NCBI RefSeq assembly: GCF_029392015.1
Contig: NZ_CP113925.1
Location: forward strand, 434,001-498,000
Length of the DNA: 64,000 nucleotides
Source: Bifidobacterium sp. ESL0728
Lineage (GTDB): Bacteria; Actinomycetota; Actinomycetes; Actinomycetales; Bifidobacteriaceae
Reading direction: 5' to 3'
Of this stretch, positions 1 to 8,383 are shown in pieces (position 1 is the stretch's first letter; each line of letters starts with the position of its first letter). Both the position numbers and the translations under genes were made by a program. The notes beneath the pieces are model-generated. The model ran no database searches and was not told the origin of the DNA. It saw nothing but the letters and a program-made list of their open reading frames with translations.

Positions 1-1
1 T

Positions 2-712
2 TCCAAGCGTCGCGTCGACGAAGTCATCGATATGACCGGCCTCACCAGCGTCAAAAAACGCAAAGCCGGCAACTTCTCGCTGGGCATGAGCCAGAGGCTT
101 TCGATCGCCGCCGCGCTTTTGGGCGACCCGCACAATCTGGTACTGGACGAACCGGTCAATGGTTTGGACCCTGAAGGCGTCAAGTGGGTGCGTGAACTCT
201 GCCGCTATTGTGCCAGCGAGGGCCGTACGGTGCTGTTGAGCTCGCATCTGATGAGTGAAGTTGCGCTTACCGCCGATAATCTGGTCATTATCGGGCAAGG
301 CAAAATTCTCGAAACAACCACCGTCAACGATTTCGTCGCCGAACATTCGAGCAATTCCATTCGCGTGGTCACTCCGGAGCCACAGAAGCTGATCGCCATC
401 TTCGCCAACGCACCGCAAGTGAAGGTGGAATCCGACCAACGCTCCGCCTCCGACCCGCGCGAAGGTGCCGTGTTCCATATCAGCGGAGCCGACCTTAAGG
501 CGGCAGCCCAGGTGTTCGCCCAGGCGCAACTGGTGACCTACGAACTGGTCGAGGAAAAGGTTTCGTTGGAAGACGCCTACATGGCGCTCACCCATTCGCA
601 GGTGCAATATGCCACGCACGAATTGCCCGGCCAGCAGCCGATTCAATACAGCAATGCGGCGCAGCAGAACGGCACTCACGTAGCGCAGCAGAACGGAGGG
701 CAGGCACGATGA
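2..712 (+). CDS. ABC transporter ATP-binding protein, 5' truncated by window
   Basis: This is the C-terminal part of an ABC ATPase; the reading frame is open to the first base of the window, so the Walker A region lies outside. What remains shows the signature (FSLGMSQRLSIA), Walker B with D-loop (LVLDEPVNGLDPEG) and the H-loop (LLSSHLMSE), the order expected of the drug/lantibiotic-type exporters that pair with ABC-2 permeases. A C-terminal regulatory-like extension follows from about position 320. The stop overlaps the start of the permease (ATGA at 709-712), so the two are translationally coupled and very likely form one transporter. The substrate cannot be read from the sequence. Confidence 0.9.
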   Translation, partial: SKRRVDEVIDMTGLTSVKKRKAGNFSLGMSQRLSIAAALLGDPHNLVLDEPVNGLDPEGVKWVRELCRYCASEGRTVLLSSHLMSEVALTADNLVIIGQGKILETTTVNDFVAEHSSNSIRVVTPEPQKLIAIFANAPQVKVESDQRSASDPREGAVFHISGADLKAAAQVFAQAQLVTYELVEEKVSLEDAYMALTHSQVQYATHELPGQQPIQYSNAAQQNGTHVAQQNGGQAR

Positions 713-1000
713 CGACGAATACGATGACGGCAAACATGATGACGGCAAATACGATGACGGCGAACATGATGACGGTGAACACCGCGAATATGAACATGAC
801 AAGCGCAACAAACGCGAAAGCGGTGATGACAAATACGACGAGTGCAACAAGTACTGCGAATATAAACGTGATGAATATGGTGACGGGGAACGCGACGAAC
901 GCAGCGAATGCAGCGAATGCAGCGAATGCGACGAACGCGACGAATGCGACGAACGCAACAAACGCTGTAAACACAATGAACGCAACAAACGAAACGAACA
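709..1000 (+). repeat. Short tandem repeats inside permease N-terminus
   Basis: Positions 709-780 have a 15-bp period (ATGACGGCAAAYAYG units). Positions about 890-965 have a 9-bp period of AAYGCRRCG units, giving runs of Asn-Ala-Ala and Asn-Ala-Thr. All units keep the reading frame. Confidence 0.8.
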
Positions 1001-1995
1001 CTAAAAACGCGGTGAACGCAATCAACGCCGCAAACGCAGTAAATACAACAAACGCGGTGGCCGAAAAGCCCGTGCAAAACCAGCAATTGGCAAAATCCAG
1101 CCAGCGTCCTAAGAACTTCAACCAGAATCGCAGCATGGCCCACGTGCATCTGAGTTTCTTCGGCAGTATCCGCGCCGAACTGCTGAAACTGTTCAGCATC
1201 GCCTCAACCTGGTGGCTTTCCGGCATCTCCTTCCTGCTGACCATCGGTTTCGCAGCCATGTTTGCGTGGAGCATCAAACAGGAGAGCCATTACGACGCCC
1301 GAGGCAAATGGATGGCTACGGCTGCCCCGATTCCGCGCACGGAGCTCTTCAACTGCGTCGCCCAAAGCATGGCCTTCGCCTTCATCCTGATCGGTGTGGT
1401 CGCCATCCTCTCGATCACCGGTGAATACGGGACTTCGTCGGTGCAGATGTCACTGGTGGTCAATCCCCGCCGTGTGATGTTCATGAACGCCAAAGCCATT
1501 GCGGTGGCCATTTATTCGTTCGTGCTGTCTCTGGTGACATTGCTCGTTTCCTGGGGTTTGGTGGAGGTCATGCTCAGCGGCGGCAAGCAGACGCCGCTTA
1601 CTTCAAAGGAACACTGGCTCCCGTTGATCGTCGTTCTTGGCGGCGCCGCGATGGTGACTTTGATCGCTGAGTTTGCGCTCGGCCTCGGCGCGATGATCCG
1701 TTCGACCGCTGGTGGTGTGGTCGTTTTCATCGCCATCTACACCATGGCCACTTCGGTGCTTGGCATCATTTATGGTCTTTCGAAGCACATGAAATGGGCG
1801 CTGGAACTTTCGAATCTGATGCCTTCCAGCCTGGTCGACACGTTCATGGCGGGGCCAACCCCGTCGGCTCCGAGCCCATTGCCTAAGGGCTGGTTCGTCC
1901 CCAACTGGTGGCAGAGCGGGCTTCTCGTGCTGGCTTGGGCTGCGGTCTTCTACGTTGTCGGGACGATTATCGTGCGCAAACGCGATGTGAAGTGA
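709..1995 (+). CDS. ABC-2 type permease with repetitive Asn/Thr/Ala N-terminal extension
   Basis: This 428-residue membrane component is the partner of the preceding ATPase. Residues from about 143 (MAHVHLSFFGSIRAEL, position 1135) onward look like a normal ABC-2 permease with six hydrophobic segments ending in a basic tail. The first 142 residues are hydrophilic and built almost only of Asn, Thr, Met and Ala, encoded by 15-bp and 9-bp near-tandem repeats. The start at 709 is supported by a GGAGGG ribosome site at 694-699 and by the ATGA overlap; no ribosome site precedes position 1135. The extension is therefore probably translated, in the cytoplasm. Its function is unknown and slippage-driven length variation is likely. 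Confidence 0.85.
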   Translation: MTTNTMTANMMTANTMTANMMTVNTANMNMTSATNAKAVMTNTTSATSTANINVMNMVTGNATNAANAANAANATNATNATNATNAVNTMNATNETNTKNAVNAINAANAVNTTNAVAEKPVQNQQLAKSSQRPKNFNQNRSMAHVHLSFFGSIRAELLKLFSIASTWWLSGISFLLTIGFAAMFAWSIKQESHYDARGKWMATAAPIPRTELFNCVAQSMAFAFILIGVVAILSITGEYGTSSVQMSLVVNPRRVMFMNAKAIAVAIYSFVLSLVTLLVSWGLVEVMLSGGKQTPLTSKEHWLPLIVVLGGAAMVTLIAEFALGLGAMIRSTAGGVVVFIAIYTMATSVLGIIYGLSKHMKWALELSNLMPSSLVDTFMAGPTPSAPSPLPKGWFVPNWWQSGLLVLAWAAVFYVVGTIIVRKRDVK

Positions 1996-2040
1996 CGGAC
2001 TGATGCGGTAACCGGTAAATTGCCCTGTATGCGGGAGATT

Positions 2041-2182
2041 CCGCTAGAAACAAGACAATTATGCGAGTAACAAGACAGTTCCGCTAGAAACAAGACAGTT
2101 CCGCTAGCAACAAGACAGTTCCGCTAGAAAACGTACGTTTTGGATCTCTGAAACGTACGTTTTCTCGCAGGATTGTCTTGTT
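2041..2182. repeat. 20-bp tandem repeat array with nested palindromes
   Basis: Five consecutive 20-bp units (2041, 2061, 2081, 2101, 2121) share the form CCGCTAGAAACAAGACAGTT. The fifth runs into the palindrome AAACGTACGTTT, which recurs at 2151-2162. The two palindromes are arms of an inverted repeat, and the sequence after them (to about 2190) is an inverted copy of the 20-bp unit. The array lies between the exporter operon and gatC. It has no T-run typical of an intrinsic terminator, so its role is unknown. Confidence 0.75.
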
Positions 2183-2288
2183 ACCCGCAGAAGTCGCCGG
2201 AATACTGACACATTCGTTATCGGGATGAGGCTTTTGCTGGCGAATACTCGTCACTTGAACGTCACAGACGACTCATATAGTTAAGGTT

Positions 2289-2588
2289 ATGCCTACTTTC
2301 ACAAGAGAAACAGTCGAGCATCTGGGTCATCTCGCCCAGATCGCGCTCACCGACGAGGAAGCGACCCGCATGCAAGGCGAGTTGAACGTCATCGCCGATT
2401 CCATCAACAAGGTGCAGGAAGTCGCGTCCGACGACGTCGAACCCACTGCCAACCCGGTCCCGCTCGAGGCGTACCTGCGCCCCGATGTCCCAGAAAAGCC
2501 GCTGACCCGAGAAGAGGCGCTTTCCGGCGCTCCCGCCACTGAAGACGGTATGTTCGTGGCGCCGCGAATCCTTGGAGGTGACGAGTGA
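2289..2588 (+). CDS. gatC: Asp-tRNA(Asn)/Glu-tRNA(Gln) amidotransferase subunit C
   Basis: A 99-residue protein of normal GatC length and sequence (starts [20 protein letters not shown]; proline-rich end [12 protein letters not shown]). GatC clamps GatA onto GatB in the complex that amidates mischarged Glu-tRNA(Gln) and Asp-tRNA(Asn) in the cytoplasm. It is the first gene of a gatC-gatA-gatB operon; its stop codon overlaps the gatA start region (TGATG). Presence of all three subunits implies that glutaminyl-tRNA, and perhaps asparaginyl-tRNA, is made by the indirect route. Confidence 0.95.
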   Translation: MPTFTRETVEHLGHLAQIALTDEEATRMQGELNVIADSINKVQEVASDDVEPTANPVPLEAYLRPDVPEKPLTREEALSGAPATEDGMFVAPRILGGDE

Positions 2589-4126
2589 TGGCCGAAACAA
2601 ACGAACTGGTGAAGCTCAACGCCGCGCAGATGGCGGAGAAGATTCGCAACAAGGAAGTCTCCAGCCGCGAGCTGGTCGACGCCGAACTCGACGTGATTAA
2701 CGCCGCCGAGCCGGATCTGCACGCCTTCCTCCACGTTTCCGCCGACGAGGCTCGTGCCCAAGCCGACGAATTCGACAAGAAGAACGCTGCGGGGGAGACC
2801 GAAGGTCTGCCGGAACTTGCCGGTGTGCCGATCGCCATCAAGGACATGATCGTCACCAAGGGCATCCCCACGACCGCCGCCTCGAAGATTCTCGAAGGTT
2901 GGATTCCGCCGTACGACGCCACGGTCATCAAGAAGCTCAAGGCTGCTGGCATGCCGCTGCTCGGCAAGACCAACCTCGATGAATTCGCGCAGGGTTCCTC
3001 CACGGAACATTCCGCGTACGGCCCGACCCACAATCCTTGGGACACCGAGCGCGTTCCTGGCGGCTCCGGCGGTGGTTCCGCTTCCGCGGTCGCTGCGTTC
3101 GAGGCCCCGATTGCTCTTGGCACCGATACCGGCGGCTCGATTCGCCAGCCCGGTAGCCTCACCGGCACGGTCGGCGTCAAACCCACTTACGGCGGCGTTT
3201 CCCGCTTTGGCGCGATCGCCATGGCGAGCTCGCTCGACCAGATCGGCCCGGTCTCTCGCAATGTGCTTGATTCCGCACTGTTGCAGGAGATCATCGGCGG
3301 CCACGACGTGCGTGATTCCACATCCATTCCTATGGATGTTCCGCCGATTTCCAAGGCTGCCCGCGAAGGCTACAAGCGCGACCTCAAGGGCGTGCGCGTA
3401 GGTCTCGTCAAGCAACTGAGCGGCGACGGCTACCAGCCCGGCGTCGAGGCTCGCTTCAACGAAGCGGTCAAGCTGCTGCAGGATATGGGAGCCGAAGTGG
3501 TTGAGGTCGATTGCCCGCACTTCGATTACGCGCTCGCAGCGTATTACATCATCATGCCTTCCGAGGTCAGCTCCAATCTGGCCCGTTACGATGGCATGCG
3601 TTACGGCTTGCGCGTGATGCCCCCGGTTGGTGTGCCGCAGACCGCCGCCAACATGATGGCCTACACCCGTGAGGCCGGATTCGGCGACGAGGTCAAGCGT
3701 CGTATCATCCTCGGCATCTATGCGCTTTCCGCCGGTTACTACGATGCGTGGTACGGTTCGGCGCAGAAGGTTCGCACCCTGATCATCGACGACTTCAAGA
3801 AGGCGTTCGAAAAGGCCGACGTGCTGGTCGCCCCGACCTCGCCGACCACCGCGTTCAAGTTCGGCGAGAAGATGAACGATCCGCTGACCATGTACATGAG
3901 CGATGTCGCTACGATTCCGGCGAACATGGCCGGAACCCCCGCGATGAGCATTCCCGCAGGGCTTTCGGACGACGGCCTGCCGGTCGGCTTCCAGTTCATG
4001 GCCCCGCAGAAGCACGACGAGCAGATGTACAAGCCTGCGGCCGCGCTCGAAGCGGCGCTCGAGGAACAGTGGGGTGGCCCGATTTGGCAGTCCCTCAAGA
4101 CCCCGTGGCTCGGGAACGCAAAGTAA
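2588..4126 (+). CDS. gatA: Asp-tRNA(Asn)/Glu-tRNA(Gln) amidotransferase subunit A
   Basis: The amidase subunit releases ammonia from glutamine and channels it to GatB. The amidase signature is clear: the Lys of [10 protein letters not shown], and the Gly/Ser-rich stretch [11 protein letters not shown] with downstream [11 protein letters not shown] supplying the Ser-cisSer-Lys triad. Length (512 residues) is normal. The ATG at 2588 overlaps the gatC stop and sits 9 nt after a GGAGG site; a GTG at 2585 is an equally spaced alternative adding one residue. gatB follows after 24 bp. Confidence 0.95.
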   Translation: MAETNELVKLNAAQMAEKIRNKEVSSRELVDAELDVINAAEPDLHAFLHVSADEARAQADEFDKKNAAGETEGLPELAGVPIAIKDMIVTKGIPTTAASKILEGWIPPYDATVIKKLKAAGMPLLGKTNLDEFAQGSSTEHSAYGPTHNPWDTERVPGGSGGGSASAVAAFEAPIALGTDTGGSIRQPGSLTGTVGVKPTYGGVSRFGAIAMASSLDQIGPVSRNVLDSALLQEIIGGHDVRDSTSIPMDVPPISKAAREGYKRDLKGVRVGLVKQLSGDGYQPGVEARFNEAVKLLQDMGAEVVEVDCPHFDYALAAYYIIMPSEVSSNLARYDGMRYGLRVMPPVGVPQTAANMMAYTREAGFGDEVKRRIILGIYALSAGYYDAWYGSAQKVRTLIIDDFKKAFEKADVLVAPTSPTTAFKFGEKMNDPLTMYMSDVATIPANMAGTPAMSIPAGLSDDGLPVGFQFMAPQKHDEQMYKPAAALEAALEEQWGGPIWQSLKTPWLGNAK

Positions 4127-4150
4127 TCGGACGGCAAGGAGCATAAAATC

Positions 4151-5650
4151 ATGGCTGAAAAATTGATGAAGTATTCCGATGCCGTCAAGGAATTTGACCC
4201 GGTATTCGGTCTGGAAACCCACGTCGAGCTGTGCACGCAGACCAAGCTGTTCTGCCCGGCGCACGAAGAGTTCGGCGCGGAACCGAACACGGAACTGACC
4301 CCGGTGAGCCTCGGCCTGCCCGGCAGCCTCCCGGTGGTCAACAAGACCGCCGTCGATTTCGCGATCAAGCTCGGTCTGGCGCTGCATTGCCAGATCAACG
4401 AGTGGAGCCAGTTCGCACGCAAGAACTACTTCTACCCGGACATGCCTCGCGACTATCAGATCTCGCAATTCGACAAGCCGACCAACGGCAACGGCTATCT
4501 CGATATCGAGCTTGACGACGGCACCCCCTTCCGCGTGCCGATCGAGCGCGCGCATATCGAGGACGACGCCGGCAAGAACACCCACGTGGGTGGTGCCGAC
4601 GGCCGTATCGAAGGTGCTGACCATTCGCTGGTCGACTACAACCGCGCCGGTGTTCCGCTCATCGAGATCGTCACCAAGCCCGTCGAAGGCGGCGGCGACC
4701 GCGTCCCGGAGATTGCGGACGCCTACATGCGCGCCATCCGCGACATCGTGCGTGCCCTGGGCATCTCCCACGGCCGTATGGAGCAGGGCAACATGCGCGC
4801 CGACGTCAACATTTCGCTGCGCAAGAAGGGCGAGACCAAGCTCGGCACTCGTAGCGAGACCAAGAACGTCAACACGTTCCGTGGCATCAAGAAGACTTTG
4901 CAGTATGAGATTCGTCGTCAGGCGGCCATCCTGGACGAGGGCGGCGAGATTCTGCAGGAGACCCGTCATTGGGACGAGGCCACGCAGACCACGGCCGGCG
5001 GTCGTGTGAAGTCCGACGCGAACGATTACCGTTACTTCCCGGATCCCGACCTTGTGATGCTCCACATCACGCAGGATCACATCGACGAAATCGCCAAGAC
5101 CATGCCGGAGATGCCGCGCGAGCACCGCGCCCGTCTGCAGTCCGAATGGAAACTCAGCGACCTCGAGATGCGTGACATCATCAACGCCGACGCGCTTGAC
5201 CTGGTCGAAGAGACCGTCAAAGACGGCGCGAGTGCAGCCGGTGCCCGCAAATGGTGGCTCGGCGAGATTTCCCGCGTCGCCAACGAGCGCAGCCTTTCGC
5301 TTGAAGAGCTGCCGATCACCCCGGCCGATGTGGCCGAGGTCGAGAAGCTTGTCGCCGACGGCAAACTCAACGACAAGCTTGCCAAGCAGACCGTCACCGG
5401 TGTACTCGCCGGCGAAGGCACGCCTGATGAAGTCGTGAAGAAGCACGGCTATCAGGTCGTTTCCGACGACGGTGCGCTCGACAAGGCGATTGACGACGCG
5501 CTTGCCGCCAACCCGGATGTGGCCGAAAAGCTCAAGAGCGGCAACATGAAGCCGATGGGCGCCATCATCGGCGCCGTCATGCGCGCCACCCACGGCCAGG
5601 CCGATGCCAAGGCCGTCAGCGCTCTGGTCATCAAGAAAATGAAGGGCTGA
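4151..5650 (+). CDS. gatB: Asp-tRNA(Asn)/Glu-tRNA(Gln) amidotransferase subunit B
   Basis: A 499-residue GatB. It holds the tRNA-dependent kinase/transamidase site: the N-terminal cradle has FGLETHVEL, the conserved [13 protein letters not shown], and [14 protein letters not shown]. The C-terminal YqeY-like tail domain (from about residue 350) binds the tRNA and ends in ALVIKKMKG, as usual. An AAGGAG ribosome site lies at about 4136. It is the last gene of the gatCAB operon; structured repeats and then a strong terminator follow. Confidence 0.96.
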   Translation: MAEKLMKYSDAVKEFDPVFGLETHVELCTQTKLFCPAHEEFGAEPNTELTPVSLGLPGSLPVVNKTAVDFAIKLGLALHCQINEWSQFARKNYFYPDMPRDYQISQFDKPTNGNGYLDIELDDGTPFRVPIERAHIEDDAGKNTHVGGADGRIEGADHSLVDYNRAGVPLIEIVTKPVEGGGDRVPEIADAYMRAIRDIVRALGISHGRMEQGNMRADVNISLRKKGETKLGTRSETKNVNTFRGIKKTLQYEIRRQAAILDEGGEILQETRHWDEATQTTAGGRVKSDANDYRYFPDPDLVMLHITQDHIDEIAKTMPEMPREHRARLQSEWKLSDLEMRDIINADALDLVEETVKDGASAAGARKWWLGEISRVANERSLSLEELPITPADVAEVEKLVADGKLNDKLAKQTVTGVLAGEGTPDEVVKKHGYQVVSDDGALDKAIDDALAANPDVAEKLKSGNMKPMGAIIGAVMRATHGQADAKAVSALVIKKMKG

Positions 5651-5651
5651 A

Positions 5652-5757
5652 GCGTTAAGCGCGAAGCCCAGTGGGCTTCGCGTAGCTGAAGTGAGCGCGA
5701 TGTACGAGCGCGAAGGCAGAATCGTGAGATTCTGCGTGCGAGTCTCGGTATGGACGT
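5652..5757 (+). repeat. Structured dispersed repeat, copy A
   Basis: First of four related copies in the window. Hairpin I pairs GCGAAGCCC (5661-5669) with GGGCTTCGC (5673-5681). A conserved linker (GTGAGCGCGATGTACGAG) follows. Hairpin II pairs GCAGAATC (5716-5723) with GATTCTGC (5728-5735). It begins one base after the gatB stop. Confidence 0.8.
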
Positions 5758-5769
5758 TCAGGTTCCTGC

Positions 5770-5880
5770 TTCCAAGCCCTGTGGGCTTCGCGTAGCCGAG
5801 GTGGGCGCGAAGTACGAGCGCGAAGGCCGAACCGCAGGTTTGGCGTGCGAGTTCTGACTTAAGCGTTCAGGTTCTTGGCT
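5770..5880 (+). repeat. Structured dispersed repeat, copy B
   Basis: Second copy in direct orientation about 110 bp after copy A. Hairpin I is shortened to AAGCCC/GGGCTT because the left flank differs. Hairpin II is GCCGAACC (5826-5833) with GGTTTGGC (5837-5844), different in sequence from copy A but still paired. Confidence 0.75.
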
Positions 5881-5908
5881 CATAAGCCCAAGGGTTTTCA
5901 TAGGCTCA

Positions 5909-5949
5909 ACTGGTGCCCGGTCACTTTCTGACCGGGCACCAGTGTTTTT
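5909..5949 (+). terminator. Intrinsic terminator of gatCAB
   Basis: A perfect stem CTGGTGCCCGGTCA/TGACCGGGCACCAG with a 5-nt loop is followed by TGTTTTTAT. Confidence 0.9.
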
Positions 5950-6189
5950 ATCTGTTCGATATGGTTTGAACTATCAAGATTCACCTATGCGCTTCTGTGA
6001 TTATGAAATGTCAAATAATAATGCTGCAGGCTAAACGATAGGGCATTTCCCCAATGCTCCAATAGCATGGCAATTACCTCAAACGGTTGACGGTTTTATC
6101 GGTACCGGAAAGCGTTTGCGGAGTGCGATAAGACTACAAAGAAGGGCCTTACGCAAAAAACAAAACCGGTTTCGGCAAAGGAGCTAACA
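5950..6189. other. Intergenic upstream region of the dehydrogenase gene
   Basis: About 240 bp, AT-rich at first. A TTGACG at 6087-6092 lacks a good -10 at normal spacing, so no promoter is called. A GGAG ribosome site (AAAGGAGC) lies just before the start codon at 6190. Confidence 0.4.
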
Positions 6190-7140
6190 ATGAAAACCAT
6201 AGGAAACAGGATCGGCCAGCTGGGTGCCGGCACCATGGGACATGCCGCCGCGATGGAATTCGCCATTCACGGTTACAACGTGACCATGGTCGATGCCACC
6301 GATGAAGCGCTGAAACGCGGTCTTTCCCTGATTGACCGCGATTTGACCACCATGATCGACGGCGGGGTGGTAAAAGAAGACAAGGACGCCATCATCGCCC
6401 GCGTTCATCCGACCACCGATTACGCCGATCTTGCCGGCGTTGACTACATCGCCGAATGTGTCTTCGAGAACCTCGAGGTCAAACAGGAATCGTGGGAGAA
6501 GGCCGAAGCGGTGGTGGACGACGACACCATTCTCGCCACCAACACCTCCGGCCTGAGCCCGAGCGCAATCGCCAAGAACCTCAAGCACCCCGAACGTTTC
6601 GTGGTGGCCCATTACTGGAATCCCGTCCAGCTCATGCCGCTGGTCGAGGTCGTCCCGGGCGAGCACACCAGCCAGGAAACCGTCGATGTCACCGTCAACC
6701 TGATGAACAGCCTTGGCAAGCACGCGGTGCCGCTGAAGGTTGAATCGCTGGGATTCGTCGGCAACCGCTTGCAGATGGCCGTCATCCGCGAGGAGAATGA
6801 AATCGTCCGGCGTGGCATCGCAACCCCTGAGGCCGTCGATGACATCATGAAGTACAGCCTCGGACGCCGTTGGTCCATCGTGGGCCCGCTGGAAGGCATC
6901 GACCAGGGCGGCCTCGATATCTTCGACAACATCTCGAAGTATCTTTACGACGATCTGGCCAACAATACCGGCGAGGACCCGACCCTGAAGGAGAAGGTCG
7001 CCGAGGGCAACCTGGGCGCCAAGAGCGGCCACGGATTCTACGACTGGAGCGGCGACAAGGCCACGGAGGCCATCCGCGCCCGCGACCGCATCCTGATGGA
7101 GGATTTGGCCCGCGACCAGAGGGAGGCGGAGAAGAAGTAA
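6190..7140 (+). CDS. 3-hydroxyacyl-CoA dehydrogenase family protein
   Basis: A 316-residue NAD(P)-dependent dehydrogenase. The N-terminal Rossmann motif is GAGTMG (residues 12-17), with Asp35 probably contacting the NAD ribose. The catalytic His141 lies in FVVAHYWNP with Glu153 in LVEVVPG, the dyad of this family. The C-terminal helical domain (GFVGNRLQMAVIREE onward) is complete. The family covers 3-hydroxybutyryl-CoA dehydrogenases and hydroxy-acid dehydrogenases such as L-gulonate 3-dehydrogenase, so the substrate is open. It stands alone between terminators, close to an IclR regulator and a CoA-acylating aldehyde dehydrogenase, which suggests a shared catabolic route. Bifidobacteria are not known for beta-oxidation, which makes the gene notable. 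Confidence 0.85.
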   Translation: MKTIGNRIGQLGAGTMGHAAAMEFAIHGYNVTMVDATDEALKRGLSLIDRDLTTMIDGGVVKEDKDAIIARVHPTTDYADLAGVDYIAECVFENLEVKQESWEKAEAVVDDDTILATNTSGLSPSAIAKNLKHPERFVVAHYWNPVQLMPLVEVVPGEHTSQETVDVTVNLMNSLGKHAVPLKVESLGFVGNRLQMAVIREENEIVRRGIATPEAVDDIMKYSLGRRWSIVGPLEGIDQGGLDIFDNISKYLYDDLANNTGEDPTLKEKVAEGNLGAKSGHGFYDWSGDKATEAIRARDRILMEDLARDQREAEKK

Positions 7141-7179
7141 AACATGAGATTATCGCTGTCGTGAAACCTTCCTGTATGT

Positions 7180-7250
7180 GCCGGCGGCGGCTTCCCGTGT
7201 CAAGCATCGTTAAGGTGCTTAGACGCGGGTAAGTCGCCGCCGGCCTTATG
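7180..7250 (+). terminator. Long hairpin terminator after the dehydrogenase
   Basis: The outer stem GCCGGCGGCG (7180-7189) pairs with CGCCGCCGGC (7235-7244). An inner stem is CCCGTGTCAAGCA with TGCTTAGACGCGGG. The tail CTTATGTTTT is only moderately T-rich. Positions 7251-7411 show nothing further. Confidence 0.7.
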
Positions 7251-7411
7251 TTTTGGTCGGGTTCGGTCCGTTCCTTCACCACGCGTTTCGATACCTTGCG
7301 TTTATGTATTCGTCGTTCTGGCAGTCAATTAACTAAGAGATATTGACTAAGTGATGTTTTTAACACTTTTGGATATTTCTATTCGGCTGCGGAACGTCCA
7401 TCCTTGGATTT

Positions 7412-8209
7412 TCAATACCAGGTCCCCGGCAGAGGCGCGGCTTTTTCAATCTTGTCGCGTGCCTCCATCAGTGCATCGATGATGGTATGTTGTCGCTTCT
7501 CGGTGAAATCCTTCGTTCTCAGCGTGCAGCTGATGGCGTCCTGTGGCGGCGACTGGTAGCGCAGTGCCACGGCGACGCAGGAGTAGCCTAGGTTGTTTTC
7601 GTCGACTTCCAGCCCATAGCCACGCTGCCTGGTCGCGTTGAGGTCGGCCGTCAGCTCCTTCATGTCCGTAATGGTTTTCGCCGTGATGGGTGGTCTTTTA
7701 GCCGGTATGTCGGCCTTGCCGCGAATCGCGAGCAATGCCTTGCCCGACCCGGTGGCGTAGGCGGGCAGCCAGCGTCCGATTCGTGGCAGCAAGGTCGAAT
7801 CCCTTCTTGATTCCTGGGTGAGCAGGTAGACCATGCGCCCGTCGTCCATGCGCGACATGTTGAATGTACCGGTCACCTTGCGGCTCAGATCCGCCAGTAT
7901 CGGCCGTACGATACGCACGTAAGGGTCCGCGTCCAGGTAGGATTCCCCGACCAGCAGCGTCCGCAGATTGAGCCTGTATAGGTTGCCGGGATGGTCCGAA
8001 CGTATCCACCCGTAATCGATCAGCGTGCGCAGAAGGGCGTAGGTGCTGCTGCGCGGGGCTTTGATGGCGGCGGACAGTTCGGTCAAAGTGCTGGGAGACT
8101 CCGCGTGCTTGGCCAGATATTCGAGGATCAGCACCGTCCTCGCGGCGGATTTGACCGGTTTCACCCCACTTGGGTCAACGTTCGTATGATGCTGTTGGTG
8201 CTGTTCCAT
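7412..8209 (-). CDS. IclR-family transcriptional regulator
   Basis: A 265-residue regulator with an N-terminal winged helix (AARTVLILEYLAK, LTELSAAIKAPRSSTYALLRTL) and the C-terminal IclR effector-binding domain (YATGSGKALLA; RGYGLEVDENNLGYSCVAVAL). IclR proteins respond to small acids or aromatic catabolites and usually control adjacent operons. It is transcribed divergently from the aldehyde dehydrogenase gene, with 174 bp between starts, and is the likely regulator of that gene and perhaps of the upstream dehydrogenase. The initiating ATG at 8209 follows a purine-rich GAAGGAGAC site. Confidence 0.92.
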   Translation of the reverse strand: MEQHQQHHTNVDPSGVKPVKSAARTVLILEYLAKHAESPSTLTELSAAIKAPRSSTYALLRTLIDYGWIRSDHPGNLYRLNLRTLLVGESYLDADPYVRIVRPILADLSRKVTGTFNMSRMDDGRMVYLLTQESRRDSTLLPRIGRWLPAYATGSGKALLAIRGKADIPAKRPPITAKTITDMKELTADLNATRQRGYGLEVDENNLGYSCVAVALRYQSPPQDAISCTLRTKDFTEKRQHTIIDALMEARDKIEKAAPLPGTWY

Positions 8210-8330
8210 CGCAGTCTCCTTCCTTGGGCTGGTGCGTAAAACATCTTTGTTTATGAACCGCGTCTACATATATAGAATAGTGTATTTTGTGAGAATTTTT
8301 ATTTAGAATGACTTTTGCCACACAGCATGA

Positions 8331-8353
8331 TGTCCAGACGACGTGTCCGGACA
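8331..8353. promoter_or_regulatory. Candidate IclR operator
   Basis: The 10-bp perfect palindrome TGTCCGGACA (8344-8353) is preceded 13 bp upstream by a related TGTCCAGACG (8331-8340). It lies between the divergent regulator and aldehyde dehydrogenase genes, about 30 bp before the latter's start. The assignment is inferred from position and symmetry only. Confidence 0.4.
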
Positions 8354-8383
8354 GATGTAAATCCATCACAAAGGAGTATGGAA

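Noticed and set aside
588..1277. Long minus-strand open frames opposite the permease N-terminus
   Set aside because: They exist only because the Asn/Thr/Ala codon repeats contain no stop in reverse; the translations are Ala/Phe/Val runs, and the plus-strand gene has a ribosome site and coupling.
2041..2190. Possible CRISPR array
   Set aside because: The 20-bp units are directly adjacent with no spacers, and no cas genes are in the window.
2327..5593. 1088-codon minus-strand open frame over gatCAB
   Set aside because: A shadow of the high-GC codon pattern of gatA and gatB, which are unmistakable on the plus strand.
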